Of a DNA stretch of 36,607 nt, positions 7,701-15,471 are shown piece by piece. Every line of letters starts with the position of its first letter. Positions within the stretch are counted from its first letter, which is position 1. The position numbers were made by a program, and so were the translations under genes. The DNA comes from Winogradskya consettensis (GTDB lineage Bacteria > Actinomycetota > Actinomycetes > Mycobacteriales > Micromonosporaceae), in the NCBI RefSeq assembly GCF_018332715.1, contig NZ_BOQP01000033.1:1-36607 (forward strand), read 5' to 3'. Under the pieces are notes generated by a model. It worked only from the letters and a program-made list of their open reading frames with translations, was not told the DNA's origin and made no database searches.

Positions 7701-9734
7701 ACCGGAGGGACAACAACCAACCCCGCCACGGGTACGCCCGGAATGCCCGGAGGTTCCCCCGGTTCAGGAGCCCAGGGCGCGACCGGCTCCGGAATCCCGG
7801 ACACCCCCGACGCCGCCGGCCTCGTCGGCGCGGATGCGGGCGACTGGAAGCCCTCAGGCACCACGCCTGGCACGCCGAGCGCCCCGGACGGCACCGCAGC
7901 GGGCGGCGCCGGCCTGGACGTGCCCGCATGGGCAGGCGGCGTGGACGCCCCCTCCGCAGCAGGCCCGTCCCTCACCGGCACCGACGGCGTCGACCTCCCG
8001 CAAACCGGGACCGACACCCAGCCCCAAGCCACCACCCCCGCAACCACCACCCCCAGCGGCATGCCGATGATGCCGGGAATGCCCGGCAGCACCGCCACCC
8101 CCGGCGACGCCACCCCCACGGCCCACTCGGACGCATCAGGCCTGATCGACGCCGACACCGCAGACTGGCAACCCACCAACCCAGCGGTCACCCCGCCATC
8201 CGCCCCGACCGGAACAACCTCCGGCGGCGCAGGCCTGCAAACCACACCCCCAGAAATCCCCACATCGGACAACGCCACCGCCCCAGTCGCTCCCCCCACA
8301 GGCAGCTGGATGACCCCGGCCGAAGTCCCACCCCCCACAGCCGACGTCCTCACCCCGACAGACCCCTTCCCCGAAACCACAGCCCCGCAGCCGGATGCCG
8401 CGCTGCCGGATGCCGCGCAGCCCGACGCCGCGCAGCCCGACGCCGCGCAGCCCGACGCCGCGCAGACGGACGTCCCGCTGGCCGATGTATCGCCGGCCGA
8501 CGTCTTGCCGGTTGATGTCCCGCCGGTTGATGCCGCTCAGGCCGATGTCGGCGCGGCTGGCATACCGCAGGCAGATGTCTCGCAGGCTGGGGTTCCGCAG
8601 GCTGGCGTTGCTCAAGCGGACGTCTCGCAGGCTGGGGTTCCGCAGGCTGGCGTTGCTCAAGCGGACGTCCCGCCGGCAGATGTTCCGCAGGCTGACGTTT
8701 CGCTCGGCACAACGCCGCTCGAGCCGGTACCGGTCGACACGACGGCCCAGCCTGAAGCGCCGATCCCAACCGACTCGGCGTTGCCCCCGGAGACGACGAC
8801 GCCTCCAGAAGCGACCACACCGCCCGAGACCCCCACGTCCCCCGAGGCAACCACGCCGCCGGAGCTGACTGCGCCGCCTGAGGCCGTCACGCCCTCGGAG
8901 CCGACTGCGCCGCCTGAGGCAGTCACGCCGCCGGAGGCAGTTACGCCGCCTGACGTAGCCACACCCCCCGACGCGACAGCGCCGCCCGTGACGACCACGC
9001 CAGAAGGGGCGACTACGCCAGAAGGAACGACCACGCCAGAAGGAACGACCACGCCGTCGTTGCCGGAAGCGACGCTGCCGCCGCAGAGCAGTGACTTGCC
9101 GCAGGCCAGTGGCGGTTCGCCTGGCGTGGTGGTGCCCCCGGCGACGCCCGGGCCGATCGCATCCCATGCCGCACCGGCGACCCCGGCGGCCAGTCCCGCG
9201 GCGCCTGCGGGTGATGCCGGGGCCAAGGGCGTACCCGTGATGAATGACGGCGGGACCCACCGCAAGCTTGCGGGTGGCATCGCCGGAGGCGACCAGGTAG
9301 ACGCACTGACCGAGACCACCGCGGAACTCCCAGTGATCGCGCCCCCGCCGGTCCTGCCGTCAACGCCGATCGCGGCGCCCGTGGCCGCGCCGAACGCAAC
9401 CGCGCCGGCGATCCCCGGAGCGACAACAGCGACAACAGCGACAACAGCGACGACAGCGGCGGCATCGAAGGACGCGGCCGCCGCCGGCATGGTCCCGATG
9501 CGGCCCGGTGGCGACGTCGAGGAGCGCGATGATCCCGACCGTCCCGATTCGGCTGAGTTGCTGGCGGATGCCGATGGCAGCTGGCAGGGCGATGAGGGCG
9601 GTGTGCCCGTGCCGCCGGGGGACGACTACGTTCCCGTGATCAAGCCTGGTGGTGGGGACGATGACATGGCCGCTTGGGATGACGTGAGCGGGTCCGGGTG
9701 GCTGACCGGGGATGAGAGGTTGGCGGATGCCTGA
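4746..9734 (+). CDS. Giant WXG-headed Pro/Gly-rich repeat protein (1662 aa)
   Basis: The start is the GTG at 4746, with AAAGGGA six nt upstream. Residues ~60-175 are a helical WXG100/PPE-like head with W107-Q-G109 (KAWQGTAADAFLAKM). From ~215 on the protein is low-complexity in successive blocks: a P-D-[VT]-P-D/N-x-P ladder (~225-300); Gly-rich sequence; a tandem ~84-residue repeat containing MGMPSMPGGGGGMGG and IPDTPDANGLVGGD (~480-1040); an A-[DG]-V-x-x five-residue ladder (~1215-1320); Thr-Pro-Pro-Glu repeats (~1345-1440); and a conserved-looking acidic C-terminus with VPVMNDGG, MVPMRPGG and YVPVIKPGG. This resembles a T7SS-exported extracellular or wall-spanning protein, broadly like PPE or EspI-type Pro-rich ESX proteins. 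There is no signal peptide or TM segment. The gene lies between the substrate genes and eccC and overlaps the next gene by 8 nt. Its function is unknown. Confidence 0.9.
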   Translation: MPDDPNPWSNSAEDEATFVPQTISTSDLNDYQTWAEEDRGWRKLLASVTGGAALATDEGQAAAAALVSPQSVMDAASAFQTAYLTLQYLENFVRTQAHAIAGEDKAWQGTAADAFLAKMDFLADYLKAQSEHIAGADGTGGANSIPNQLYKSANYLAWAQETVHYLDSAWASIASSNGVGSGDGLVPISGTQYEKPMARQMSQVVGTLADQYDFTYSAVTPPDGSGTPPVTTPDVDKPDLDTPDIPDVDTPDVPDTPDIPDVDGPDTPDVNGPDTPDVNNPDIPDVNSPGGNQPGFNQPGVNTPNVNTPAFDPSGAGGGGPNASTLNTPNANSFTPPSLTNPGGGANGAGLPGLDTSNLATNPGGGAGGGAGSFTPPVVPTTPGGGGFGSTTPGGGVTSPSIKSPSSQNGGNTGAGTANVKSPNIPGAPGGTDGFGGSTPTIPSAGGTGAGGIGDGVDVPDLTAPGITSPGSTGTLPGSTGGGMPMMPGGGGGGAGSGNSPGIPETPDANGLLGGDQDDFKPGAFGGADLPSAPGGTAAGGSGLGDFQAPTFDGPSSTLPATGAGTGGMGMPSMPGGGGGMGGAQGSGIPDTPDANGLVGGDLSDWAPSGVGGVDGPDASGGTLPGGSGLSDFQTPSFEAPPSSATVPGAGGMGMPSMPGGGGGMGGAQGAGIPDTPDANGLVGGDADDWKPAGVGGVDGPDASAGTLPGGSGLSDFQTPSFEAPSSSATVPATGGMGMPSMPGGGGGMGGAQGSGIPDTPDANGLVGGDADNWNPSGVGGVDGPDAGSGTLPGGSGLSDFQTPSFEAPSSSATVPATGGMGMPSMPGGGGGMGGAQGSGIPDTPDANGLVGGDPNAWNPSGAGGVDLPSAPEGTPAGGGGLQTPTFESPTIPEASATTLPATGMPTMPGMPGGGSGMGGAQGSGIPDTPDANGLVGSDPNAWNPSGVGGVDLPSAPDGTAAGGSGLTSDLPTDLATDPQVTLPETGGTTTNPATGTPGMPGGSPGSGAQGATGSGIPDTPDAAGLVGADAGDWKPSGTTPGTPSAPDGTAAGGAGLDVPAWAGGVDAPSAAGPSLTGTDGVDLPQTGTDTQPQATTPATTTPSGMPMMPGMPGSTATPGDATPTAHSDASGLIDADTADWQPTNPAVTPPSAPTGTTSGGAGLQTTPPEIPTSDNATAPVAPPTGSWMTPAEVPPPTADVLTPTDPFPETTAPQPDAALPDAAQPDAAQPDAAQPDAAQTDVPLADVSPADVLPVDVPPVDAAQADVGAAGIPQADVSQAGVPQAGVAQADVSQAGVPQAGVAQADVPPADVPQADVSLGTTPLEPVPVDTTAQPEAPIPTDSALPPETTTPPEATTPPETPTSPEATTPPELTAPPEAVTPSEPTAPPEAVTPPEAVTPPDVATPPDATAPPVTTTPEGATTPEGTTTPEGTTTPSLPEATLPPQSSDLPQASGGSPGVVVPPATPGPIASHAAPATPAASPAAPAGDAGAKGVPVMNDGGTHRKLAGGIAGGDQVDALTETTAELPVIAPPPVLPSTPIAAPVAAPNATAPAIPGATTATTATTATTAAASKDAAAAGMVPMRPGGDVEERDDPDRPDSAELLADADGSWQGDEGGVPVPPGDDYVPVIKPGGGDDDMAAWDDVSGSGWLTGDERLADA
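6190..7860 (+). repeat. Tandem ~252-bp coding repeats in the giant Pro/Gly-rich gene
   Basis: About seven units, each encoding ~84 residues marked by I-P-[DE]-T-P-D-A-x-G-L, occur in this stretch. The central copies are almost identical: the block beginning CTGAG(C/T)GATTTCCAGAC recurs at 6633, 6885 and 7137, exactly 252 bp apart. The outer units are more diverged and vary in length, which indicates central amplification by unequal recombination. An eighth degenerate unit may lie near 8115. Confidence 0.9.
8386..8710 (+). repeat. 15-bp / 45-bp repeats encoding an A-D-V-x-x ladder
   Basis: The stretch codes for repeating five-residue units, first Q-P-D-A-A and then A-[DG]-V-[SPA]-[QP]. A 45-bp block is duplicated exactly at about 8579-8623 and 8624-8668. 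The pattern resembles pentapeptide repeats with Val at the central position and Pro/Gln outside, so a beta-helical fold is possible but unproven. Confidence 0.8.
9714..9719 (+). promoter_or_regulatory. Shine-Dalgarno GAGAGG for the 120-aa gene
   Basis: GAGAGG is 7 nt before the ATG at 9727, which supports that start over the in-frame ATG at 9712. The site lies inside the 3' end of the giant Pro-rich gene. Confidence 0.55.
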
Positions 9735-10089
9735 GTTCAATGCGGAGGCGTTGCGGCCGGTGTGGCGGCGGGCGGCCGCTCAGCCTCGGGTGGCCGGGGC
9801 TGATGAGCCGCTGCGGTGTGGCGGGCCCGAGCTCAGTGCTGAGGAGCGGTTCCAGCTGATGCGGGAGCGGCGGCTGGCGCGCAAGGCCGAGGAGGAGCGC
9901 GGGCGTGAGGAAGCCGACGCTCGCAGCGCCTCGCGGCACAGTTCGGCTGCCAAGGTGAAGAGCGACGACGACGAGGACGAGGACAGGGCCGCGGAGCGTT
10001 TTCGCAATGATCGGTACGCCGTGAAGCTGCTGCACCAGGAGGATTCCGTCTGGGGCGGCGGCGGGGCGGGGTCGGGGATGCTCGGATGA
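9727..10089 (+). CDS. Small highly charged protein between substrate and eccC genes (120 aa)
   Basis: This gene was not recognised. The protein starts MPEFNAEALRPVWRRAAAQ. It has a long charged helix, probably a coiled coil, at residues ~40-70 (AEERFQLMRERRLARKAEEERGREEAD), a strongly acidic run (KSDDDEDEDR) near 80-90, and a Gly-rich end. There is no TM segment or signal peptide, so it is cytoplasmic. It overlaps the upstream gene by 8 nt and eccC by 4 nt (ATGA), so it is probably translationally coupled to eccC. Position and charge would suit an accessory or chaperone of the EccC ATPase or the giant substrate, but that is speculation. Confidence 0.8.
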   Translation: MPEFNAEALRPVWRRAAAQPRVAGADEPLRCGGPELSAEERFQLMRERRLARKAEEERGREEADARSASRHSSAAKVKSDDDEDEDRAAERFRNDRYAVKLLHQEDSVWGGGGAGSGMLG

Positions 10090-13000
10090 GTACCGTCACG
10101 ATCAAGCGGCCGCCACGGGCCGCCGGGCCGGAGGCGCCCGACGGGCAGGTGGAGCTGCAGGAGCCGCCGTTGATGGCGGAGGAGGCTCCGCTCGACTTCC
10201 GGTCGTTCGCGATGATCGTGCCGATGGGTCTGGGCATGGGCGCGATGATGGCCATGTTCGGGCTCTACAGCCGGGCGCCGATCATGTACGTCATGGGTGG
10301 CGCGATGGCGTCGGGCATGCTGCTCATGGGCGTGATGCAGATCGGTAAGGCGGCGTCGGACCGTAAGCGCAAGATGCGTGGTGAGCGGCGGGACTTCCTT
10401 CGTTACATCGCGCAGTTGCGCAAGCAGGCGCGGACGGCGGCCGACCAGCAGCGGCAGTTCGTGCTCTGGAACAACCCGCAGCCGTCGTGGTTGTGGTCGA
10501 TCGCGATGAGCAGCCGGTTGTGGGAGCGGCGGCCGAGTCACGACGACTTCGGGCGGGTACGGATCGGGCTGGGCCGGCAGAACGCCATGCTCAAGTTCAC
10601 GCCGCCGTCCACGAAGCCGATCGAGGATCTGGAGCCGCTGGCGTCGATCTCGTTGCGGCGGTTCTCGGAGGCATACCGGACGGTTACCGGTATTCCGATC
10701 TCGGTGGGGTTGCCGAGTTTCACCAGCATCGAGTTCGAGGGTCCGGCGGATCCGGCGATCGACCTGGTCCGGGCGATGGTGGCGCAGCTGGCCACACTGC
10801 ACGCGCCGGATGAGCTGCGGATCGCGGTGCTGGCCGCCGAGGTGCACCGCGGGCCGTGGGACTGGATCAAGTGGTTGCCGCACAACGCGCACCCGACGGC
10901 GTTCGACGCGGCCGGGCCGACGCGGTTGTTCGCGGGTACGCACGACGACCTGATGGACCTGCTCGGTTCGGAGATCACCGACCGGGGTGACCACGACCGG
11001 AACTCGCGGCCCTCGTCGACCGAGCCGCTCGTGGTGATCATCGCTCATCTGGCGGATCTGCCGGACAGTTCGCGGCTGCTCGGCGCCGGGATGCGCAACG
11101 TGGTGCTGCTCGACCTGACCGGCGCGATGCCCGGTGGCCCGAAGGTGCTGCGGCTGACCATCGAGGGCGAGGTCGTGAAGTTCCCGGCGGGTGACGCGAT
11201 CGGGACGGCGACCCGCGACCGGCTCGACGACCGGCAGTGCGAGGCGCTGGCCCGGGTCATCGCGCCGAAGCGGACCAGCGGCACCCTCGACGTGGTCGAG
11301 GAGCCGTTGGAGAGCAGCTTCGAGCTGACCACGCTGCTCGGCATCCGCGACGCCAACTCGTTCGACGTGCAGGCGCTGTGGCGTTCCCGGCAGCCGCAAC
11401 GCAACCGCCTCATGGTGCCGATCGGTGTCACCGAGGAGGGCGAGGTCATCGAGCTGGACCTCAAGGAGTCGGCGCAGGGCGGCATGGGACCGCACGGCCT
11501 GCTGATCGGTGCGACCGGCTCGGGCAAGAGCGAGTTGCTGCGTACGCTCGTCGTCGCTCTGGCCGCGACCCACAGCTCGGAGATCCTCAACCTGGTCCTG
11601 GTCGACTTCAAGGGCGGCGCGACGTTCATCGGCATGGAGAAGTTGCCGCACACGTCGGCGGTGATCACGAACCTGGCCGACGAGCTGCCGCTGGTCGACC
11701 GGATGCAGGACGCGCTGAACGGCGAGATGACGCGTCGCCAGGAGTTGCTGCGCGCGAGTGGCTACGCGTCGCTGTTCGACTACGAGAAGGCTCGCGCGGC
11801 CGGTGTGCACCTGGTGCCGTTCCCGGTGCTGCTGATCATCGTCGACGAGTTCTCCGAGCTGCTGTCGAGCAAGGCCGAGTTCATGGATCTGTTCGTCTCC
11901 ATCGGACGGCTGGGCCGGTCCCTGGGCGTGCACCTGCTGCTCGCATCGCAGCGTCTCGATGAGGGACGCATCAACCGGGTCGAGGGCCACCTGTCGTATC
12001 GGATGGCGTTGCGGACGTTCTCGTCGATGGAGTCGCGGTCGGTGATCGGCAGCGGCAAGGCGTACGAGCTGCCGTCCGAGCCCGGTAACGGCTACCTGAA
12101 GCTGGACACGACGAACCTGGTGCGCTTCAAGTCCGCGTACGTGTCGGGTGCCTACACCGGCCGCAGCCTGACCGGTGGCGCGGACAGCGACGACGCTCCC
12201 GGCGAGCTGGACATCGTCCCGTTCACCACCCGGCAGGTCGCGATCCGGCACGACCGGGGCCGCGCGCGTCCGGCTGACACCGAGGCCGTCGAGGTCGAGC
12301 CGGAGACGACGCTGGCCGGGCCGAGCCTGCTCGAGGTGATCCTCGACCGGCTGGCGGGCGCGGGTCCGCCGGCCCGGCAGGTGTGGCTCCCGCCGCTGTC
12401 GAAGGCGTCGAGCCTCGACACGCTGCTGCCCAGCGTCGTGCCCGACCCGGTGCGCGGCATGACCGTCGACGACCCCGCGGCGCAGGGCCGGTTGCGGGTC
12501 CCGGTCGGCATCGTGGACCGCCCGCAGGACCAGCTGCGCGAACTGCTGATCGCCGACCTGGGCGGCGCGGACGGCAACGTGGGCATCGCCGGCGCACCGC
12601 AGAGCGGGAAGTCGACCCTGCTGCGCAGCCTGATCCTGGGCCTGGCACTCACGAACACCCCGCGTCAGGTGCAGTTCTACGGACTCGACTTCGGCGGTGG
12701 CGGTCTGTCCTCGATCGCCGGGCTGCCGCACATCGGCTCGATCGCGACGCGGATGGAACGCGACCGGGTGGTCCGGACGATCCAGGAGATCGTGCAGGTC
12801 ATGGAGCGGCGCGAGGCCGAGTTCGCGGCGCGCGGGCTGGACTCGATGCAGTCGTACCTGGCGTTGCGGGAACGCGGCGAGATCGACGACCCGTTCGGGC
12901 ACGTGTTCCTGGTGGTCGACGGCTGGTACACGATGAAGCAGGACTTCAACGACCTGGAGACCCGGTTCCAGGAGCTGACCGCGCGCGGACTGTCCTTCGG

Positions 13001-14042
13001 CATCCACGTGATCGTCACGTCGACCCGCTGGTCGGAGATGCGTACCTGGCTGCGGGATCTGCTCGGCACCCGGCTCGAGTTGCGGCTCGGTGACGCGATG
13101 GAGTCCGAGGTCGGTTCGCGCAAGGCGGCCACCGTGCCGAACCAGCCGGGCCGCGGTCTCACCCCGGAGGGGCTGCACTTCCTCGGGGCGCTGCCCCGGA
13201 TGGACGGCAGCTCGGACCCGTCGGATCTCGCCGAGGCGACCAAATCGGTCACCGAGGAGATCAGTACGTTCTGGCCCGGGCCGCCCGCCCCGGCCGTCCG
13301 GATGCTGCCGACCCGCCTCCCGGTGGAGCAACTCCCGCCGCCGGAGAAGGAGTTCAAGGTCTGCATCGGCCAGGACGAGCAGCGTCTCGCCCCCGTCTGG
13401 CACGACTTCCTGGCGACCCCGCACATGCTGGTCCTGGGCGACAACGAGACCGGCAAGTCGAACATGCTGCGCCTGGTGCTGCGCGCGATCGCCCAGCACT
13501 ACACGCCGGAGCAGGCCAAGGTCGTGCTCGGTGACTCGCGGCGCGACCTGGACACCGCGATCACCGCGGACTACCAGGTCGGCTTCGGGTTCACCGGCGA
13601 CAAGCTGTACGAGCTCGCCGGTCAGGCCTCGGTCTCGATGAACCGCCGCGTCCCGGGCCAGGACATCTCGTCGGAGCGGATGCGCCGGCGTGACTGGTGG
13701 GAAGGCCCGGAGCTGTTCGTGGTGGTCGACGACTACGACCTGATGACCAAGGGCACCGGGATGGGATCGTCGCTGGACCCGCTGCTGCCACTGCTGGCCC
13801 AGGGCATCTACATCGGCCTGCACGTGATCATCGCGCGCAGCACGTCGGGCGCGATGCGGGCGATGATGGACCCGGTCATCCGCCGGATGTGGGAGCTGGG
13901 CACGCCGGCGACGCTGCTGTCGTACCCCAAGGAAGAGGGCAAGTTCCTCGGTGAGGCCGCGCCTCGCCGGCTTCCCCCCGGGCGGGCGCAGCTGGTCACC
14001 CGTCGTGGCGTGAAATTGATGCAGACGGGATTCGTGAAGTGA
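10086..14042 (+). CDS. eccC: Type VII secretion ATPase EccC (FtsK/SpoIIIE family, fused EccCa-EccCb)
   Basis: EccC is the motor and substrate receptor of the ESX membrane complex. The 1318-residue protein has two N-terminal TM helices (~residues 38-85) followed by three FtsK/SpoIIIE-type ATPase modules. Their Walker A motifs are GATGSGKS (475-482), GAPQSGKS (836-843) and GDNETGKS (1118-1125). Walker B of the first module is LIIVDEFSE (D587-E588). The second and third have VVDGW and VVDDYD, without the catalytic Glu, as is usual for the regulatory modules. The whole protein is one chain, unlike ESX-1 where it is split in two. The start ATG at 10086 overlaps the previous stop (ATGA). The third module is expected to bind YxxxD/E-bearing substrates such as the WXG100 pair encoded upstream. 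Confidence 0.98.
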   Translation: MSTVTIKRPPRAAGPEAPDGQVELQEPPLMAEEAPLDFRSFAMIVPMGLGMGAMMAMFGLYSRAPIMYVMGGAMASGMLLMGVMQIGKAASDRKRKMRGERRDFLRYIAQLRKQARTAADQQRQFVLWNNPQPSWLWSIAMSSRLWERRPSHDDFGRVRIGLGRQNAMLKFTPPSTKPIEDLEPLASISLRRFSEAYRTVTGIPISVGLPSFTSIEFEGPADPAIDLVRAMVAQLATLHAPDELRIAVLAAEVHRGPWDWIKWLPHNAHPTAFDAAGPTRLFAGTHDDLMDLLGSEITDRGDHDRNSRPSSTEPLVVIIAHLADLPDSSRLLGAGMRNVVLLDLTGAMPGGPKVLRLTIEGEVVKFPAGDAIGTATRDRLDDRQCEALARVIAPKRTSGTLDVVEEPLESSFELTTLLGIRDANSFDVQALWRSRQPQRNRLMVPIGVTEEGEVIELDLKESAQGGMGPHGLLIGATGSGKSELLRTLVVALAATHSSEILNLVLVDFKGGATFIGMEKLPHTSAVITNLADELPLVDRMQDALNGEMTRRQELLRASGYASLFDYEKARAAGVHLVPFPVLLIIVDEFSELLSSKAEFMDLFVSIGRLGRSLGVHLLLASQRLDEGRINRVEGHLSYRMALRTFSSMESRSVIGSGKAYELPSEPGNGYLKLDTTNLVRFKSAYVSGAYTGRSLTGGADSDDAPGELDIVPFTTRQVAIRHDRGRARPADTEAVEVEPETTLAGPSLLEVILDRLAGAGPPARQVWLPPLSKASSLDTLLPSVVPDPVRGMTVDDPAAQGRLRVPVGIVDRPQDQLRELLIADLGGADGNVGIAGAPQSGKSTLLRSLILGLALTNTPRQVQFYGLDFGGGGLSSIAGLPHIGSIATRMERDRVVRTIQEIVQVMERREAEFAARGLDSMQSYLALRERGEIDDPFGHVFLVVDGWYTMKQDFNDLETRFQELTARGLSFGIHVIVTSTRWSEMRTWLRDLLGTRLELRLGDAMESEVGSRKAATVPNQPGRGLTPEGLHFLGALPRMDGSSDPSDLAEATKSVTEEISTFWPGPPAPAVRMLPTRLPVEQLPPPEKEFKVCIGQDEQRLAPVWHDFLATPHMLVLGDNETGKSNMLRLVLRAIAQHYTPEQAKVVLGDSRRDLDTAITADYQVGFGFTGDKLYELAGQASVSMNRRVPGQDISSERMRRRDWWEGPELFVVVDDYDLMTKGTGMGSSLDPLLPLLAQGIYIGLHVIIARSTSGAMRAMMDPVIRRMWELGTPATLLSYPKEEGKFLGEAAPRRLPPGRAQLVTRRGVKLMQTGFVK

Positions 14043-14055
14043 GAAGGGACCGCGG

Positions 14056-15465
14056 ATGACCGCCGCTCTGAACGGGGAGCTCTGCCGCATCACGGTGATC
14101 GGGCCGGACCGCAAGGTCGACCTGGCCGTGCCCGCGACGACCCCGGTGGCCGCGCTGCTGCCGGTGCTGCTCAACCACACCTCGACCCCGGGCCGCCCGG
14201 TCGACGGGGACGCAGGCGACGGTGCCTGGGTGCTGCAGAGACTAGGTCAAACGCCTTTTGAGCTGTCGGGTACGCCGGAAAGCCTCGACTGGCTCGAAGG
14301 CGAGGAGCTGTACCTGCGCCGAGCCGAGGACCCGCTGCCCGAGCTGGACTTCGACGACCTTGCCGAGGGCATCGCCACGATCGTCAACCGGCGCAACGAC
14401 CGGTGGCAGCCCGAATATCGCAGGGTGCTGTTCCTGCTGCTCTCCGTGGTCGGCATGGGTGCCATCGCCGCCGTGCTGACCGACCGTGGTCCCGTGCTGC
14501 CGCAGGTGATCGGCGCCGGTGTGGTCGGCCTGATCTGCTTCGTCGCGGCGCTGGTCTGCGCCCGCAAGCTCCCGGACGGCGCGTTTTCCCTGCTCTTCGG
14601 CTTTGGCGCGGCGGGGTTCGCGGCCCTCGCGGCGTCCAGCGCGGTCGACGGCGATCCCGAGGGCATCGCGGTCAACGGGCCGGCACTGCTGGCGGCGGCG
14701 GTCAGCGTCGTGGCGGTCGTCGCGGTGCTGCTGCTGGCCCAGCGCACGGTGACGCCGTACCTCCCGGCGGCGCCGATGCTGGTGCTGGGGGTGACGTCGC
14801 TGGTCGCGGTGGGCGTGTTGCTCATGCAGTCGGCCTCGCAGATGACCTCGCAGCGAGCCTCGGCAGCCGCGGTCGCAGTGATCTTCGCGGTGATCGTGCT
14901 GGCTCCCCGCGCGGCCGTGAAGTTCGCCCGGCTGCGTGGCCCGCAGCTGCCCAAGACCGGCGCGGACATGTCCTACGACATCGAGCCGTCGCCGCCCGAG
15001 GAGGTCCGCGACCGCACCAACGAGGCGGACACCTACCTGAGCGTCGCGCTGCTCGCGTCGGCGATCGTGCTGCCCTTCGTCTTCCACTTCACCATGGAGG
15101 TCCCGGGCTGGGCGGGCTGGACGTACGTGCTGGTGGTCGCGAGTGCAATTCTGTTGCGCGCCCGTACCTTTCTCGGTTTCTGGCAGCGGATCGCGCTGAC
15201 GGTCGCCGGTAGCGTCGGCTATCTCATGGTCATCATGCGGCTCTCCCAGGCGCTCACCCCCAGCGGGCGGTGGGTGCTGCTCGGCGGCCTGCTGGCCGCC
15301 GTGGTGCCGCTGGTGATGGCGGCTCTGCGGCCCTTCCCGCGGCGGATGCTGCCGTTCTGGGAGTATTCGGCCACCTTCCTGGACGTGGCGACCGGCGTGG
15401 CCGTGCTGCCGGTGCTCGGGCAGATCCTCGGCCTGTACGCCTGGGCCCGCGGACTCTTCGGGTAG
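14056..15465 (+). CDS. eccD: Type VII secretion membrane protein EccD
   Basis: EccD forms the main membrane vestibule of ESX complexes. Residues ~1-85 are a ubiquitin-like (YukD-type) cytosolic domain (CRITVIGPDRKVDLAVPATTPVAALLPVLL). I count 11 hydrophobic segments after residue ~115, matching the 11-TM topology of the family. The 469-aa length is normal. The ATG at 14056 follows GAGAAGGGA and lies 13 nt after the eccC stop; eccB begins 6 nt downstream. Confidence 0.96.
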   Translation: MTAALNGELCRITVIGPDRKVDLAVPATTPVAALLPVLLNHTSTPGRPVDGDAGDGAWVLQRLGQTPFELSGTPESLDWLEGEELYLRRAEDPLPELDFDDLAEGIATIVNRRNDRWQPEYRRVLFLLLSVVGMGAIAAVLTDRGPVLPQVIGAGVVGLICFVAALVCARKLPDGAFSLLFGFGAAGFAALAASSAVDGDPEGIAVNGPALLAAAVSVVAVVAVLLLAQRTVTPYLPAAPMLVLGVTSLVAVGVLLMQSASQMTSQRASAAAVAVIFAVIVLAPRAAVKFARLRGPQLPKTGADMSYDIEPSPPEEVRDRTNEADTYLSVALLASAIVLPFVFHFTMEVPGWAGWTYVLVVASAILLRARTFLGFWQRIALTVAGSVGYLMVIMRLSQALTPSGRWVLLGGLLAAVVPLVMAALRPFPRRMLPFWEYSATFLDVATGVAVLPVLGQILGLYAWARGLFG

Positions 15466-15471
15466 CGGCGC

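Noticed and set aside
5375..8380. Antisense 1001-codon Pro/Gly/Ser-rich frame
   Set aside because: It mirrors the repeats of the sense gene. The sense frame has a WXG head, a start signal and operon continuity.
8136..9260. Antisense 374-codon frame that reads like a pentapeptide-repeat protein (LSNAS/LRNPS/LRDVR units)
   Set aside because: It is the complement of the 15-bp repeats inside the giant Pro/Gly-rich gene. The period-5 pattern is inherited from the sense repeats. No start signal or neighbouring gene supports it.
9780..14180. Antisense 1466-codon frame opposite eccC
   Set aside because: Long antisense frames are common at this GC content. Composition is Arg/His/Asp/Gln-rich without domains, and the sense strand encodes EccC with all motifs.
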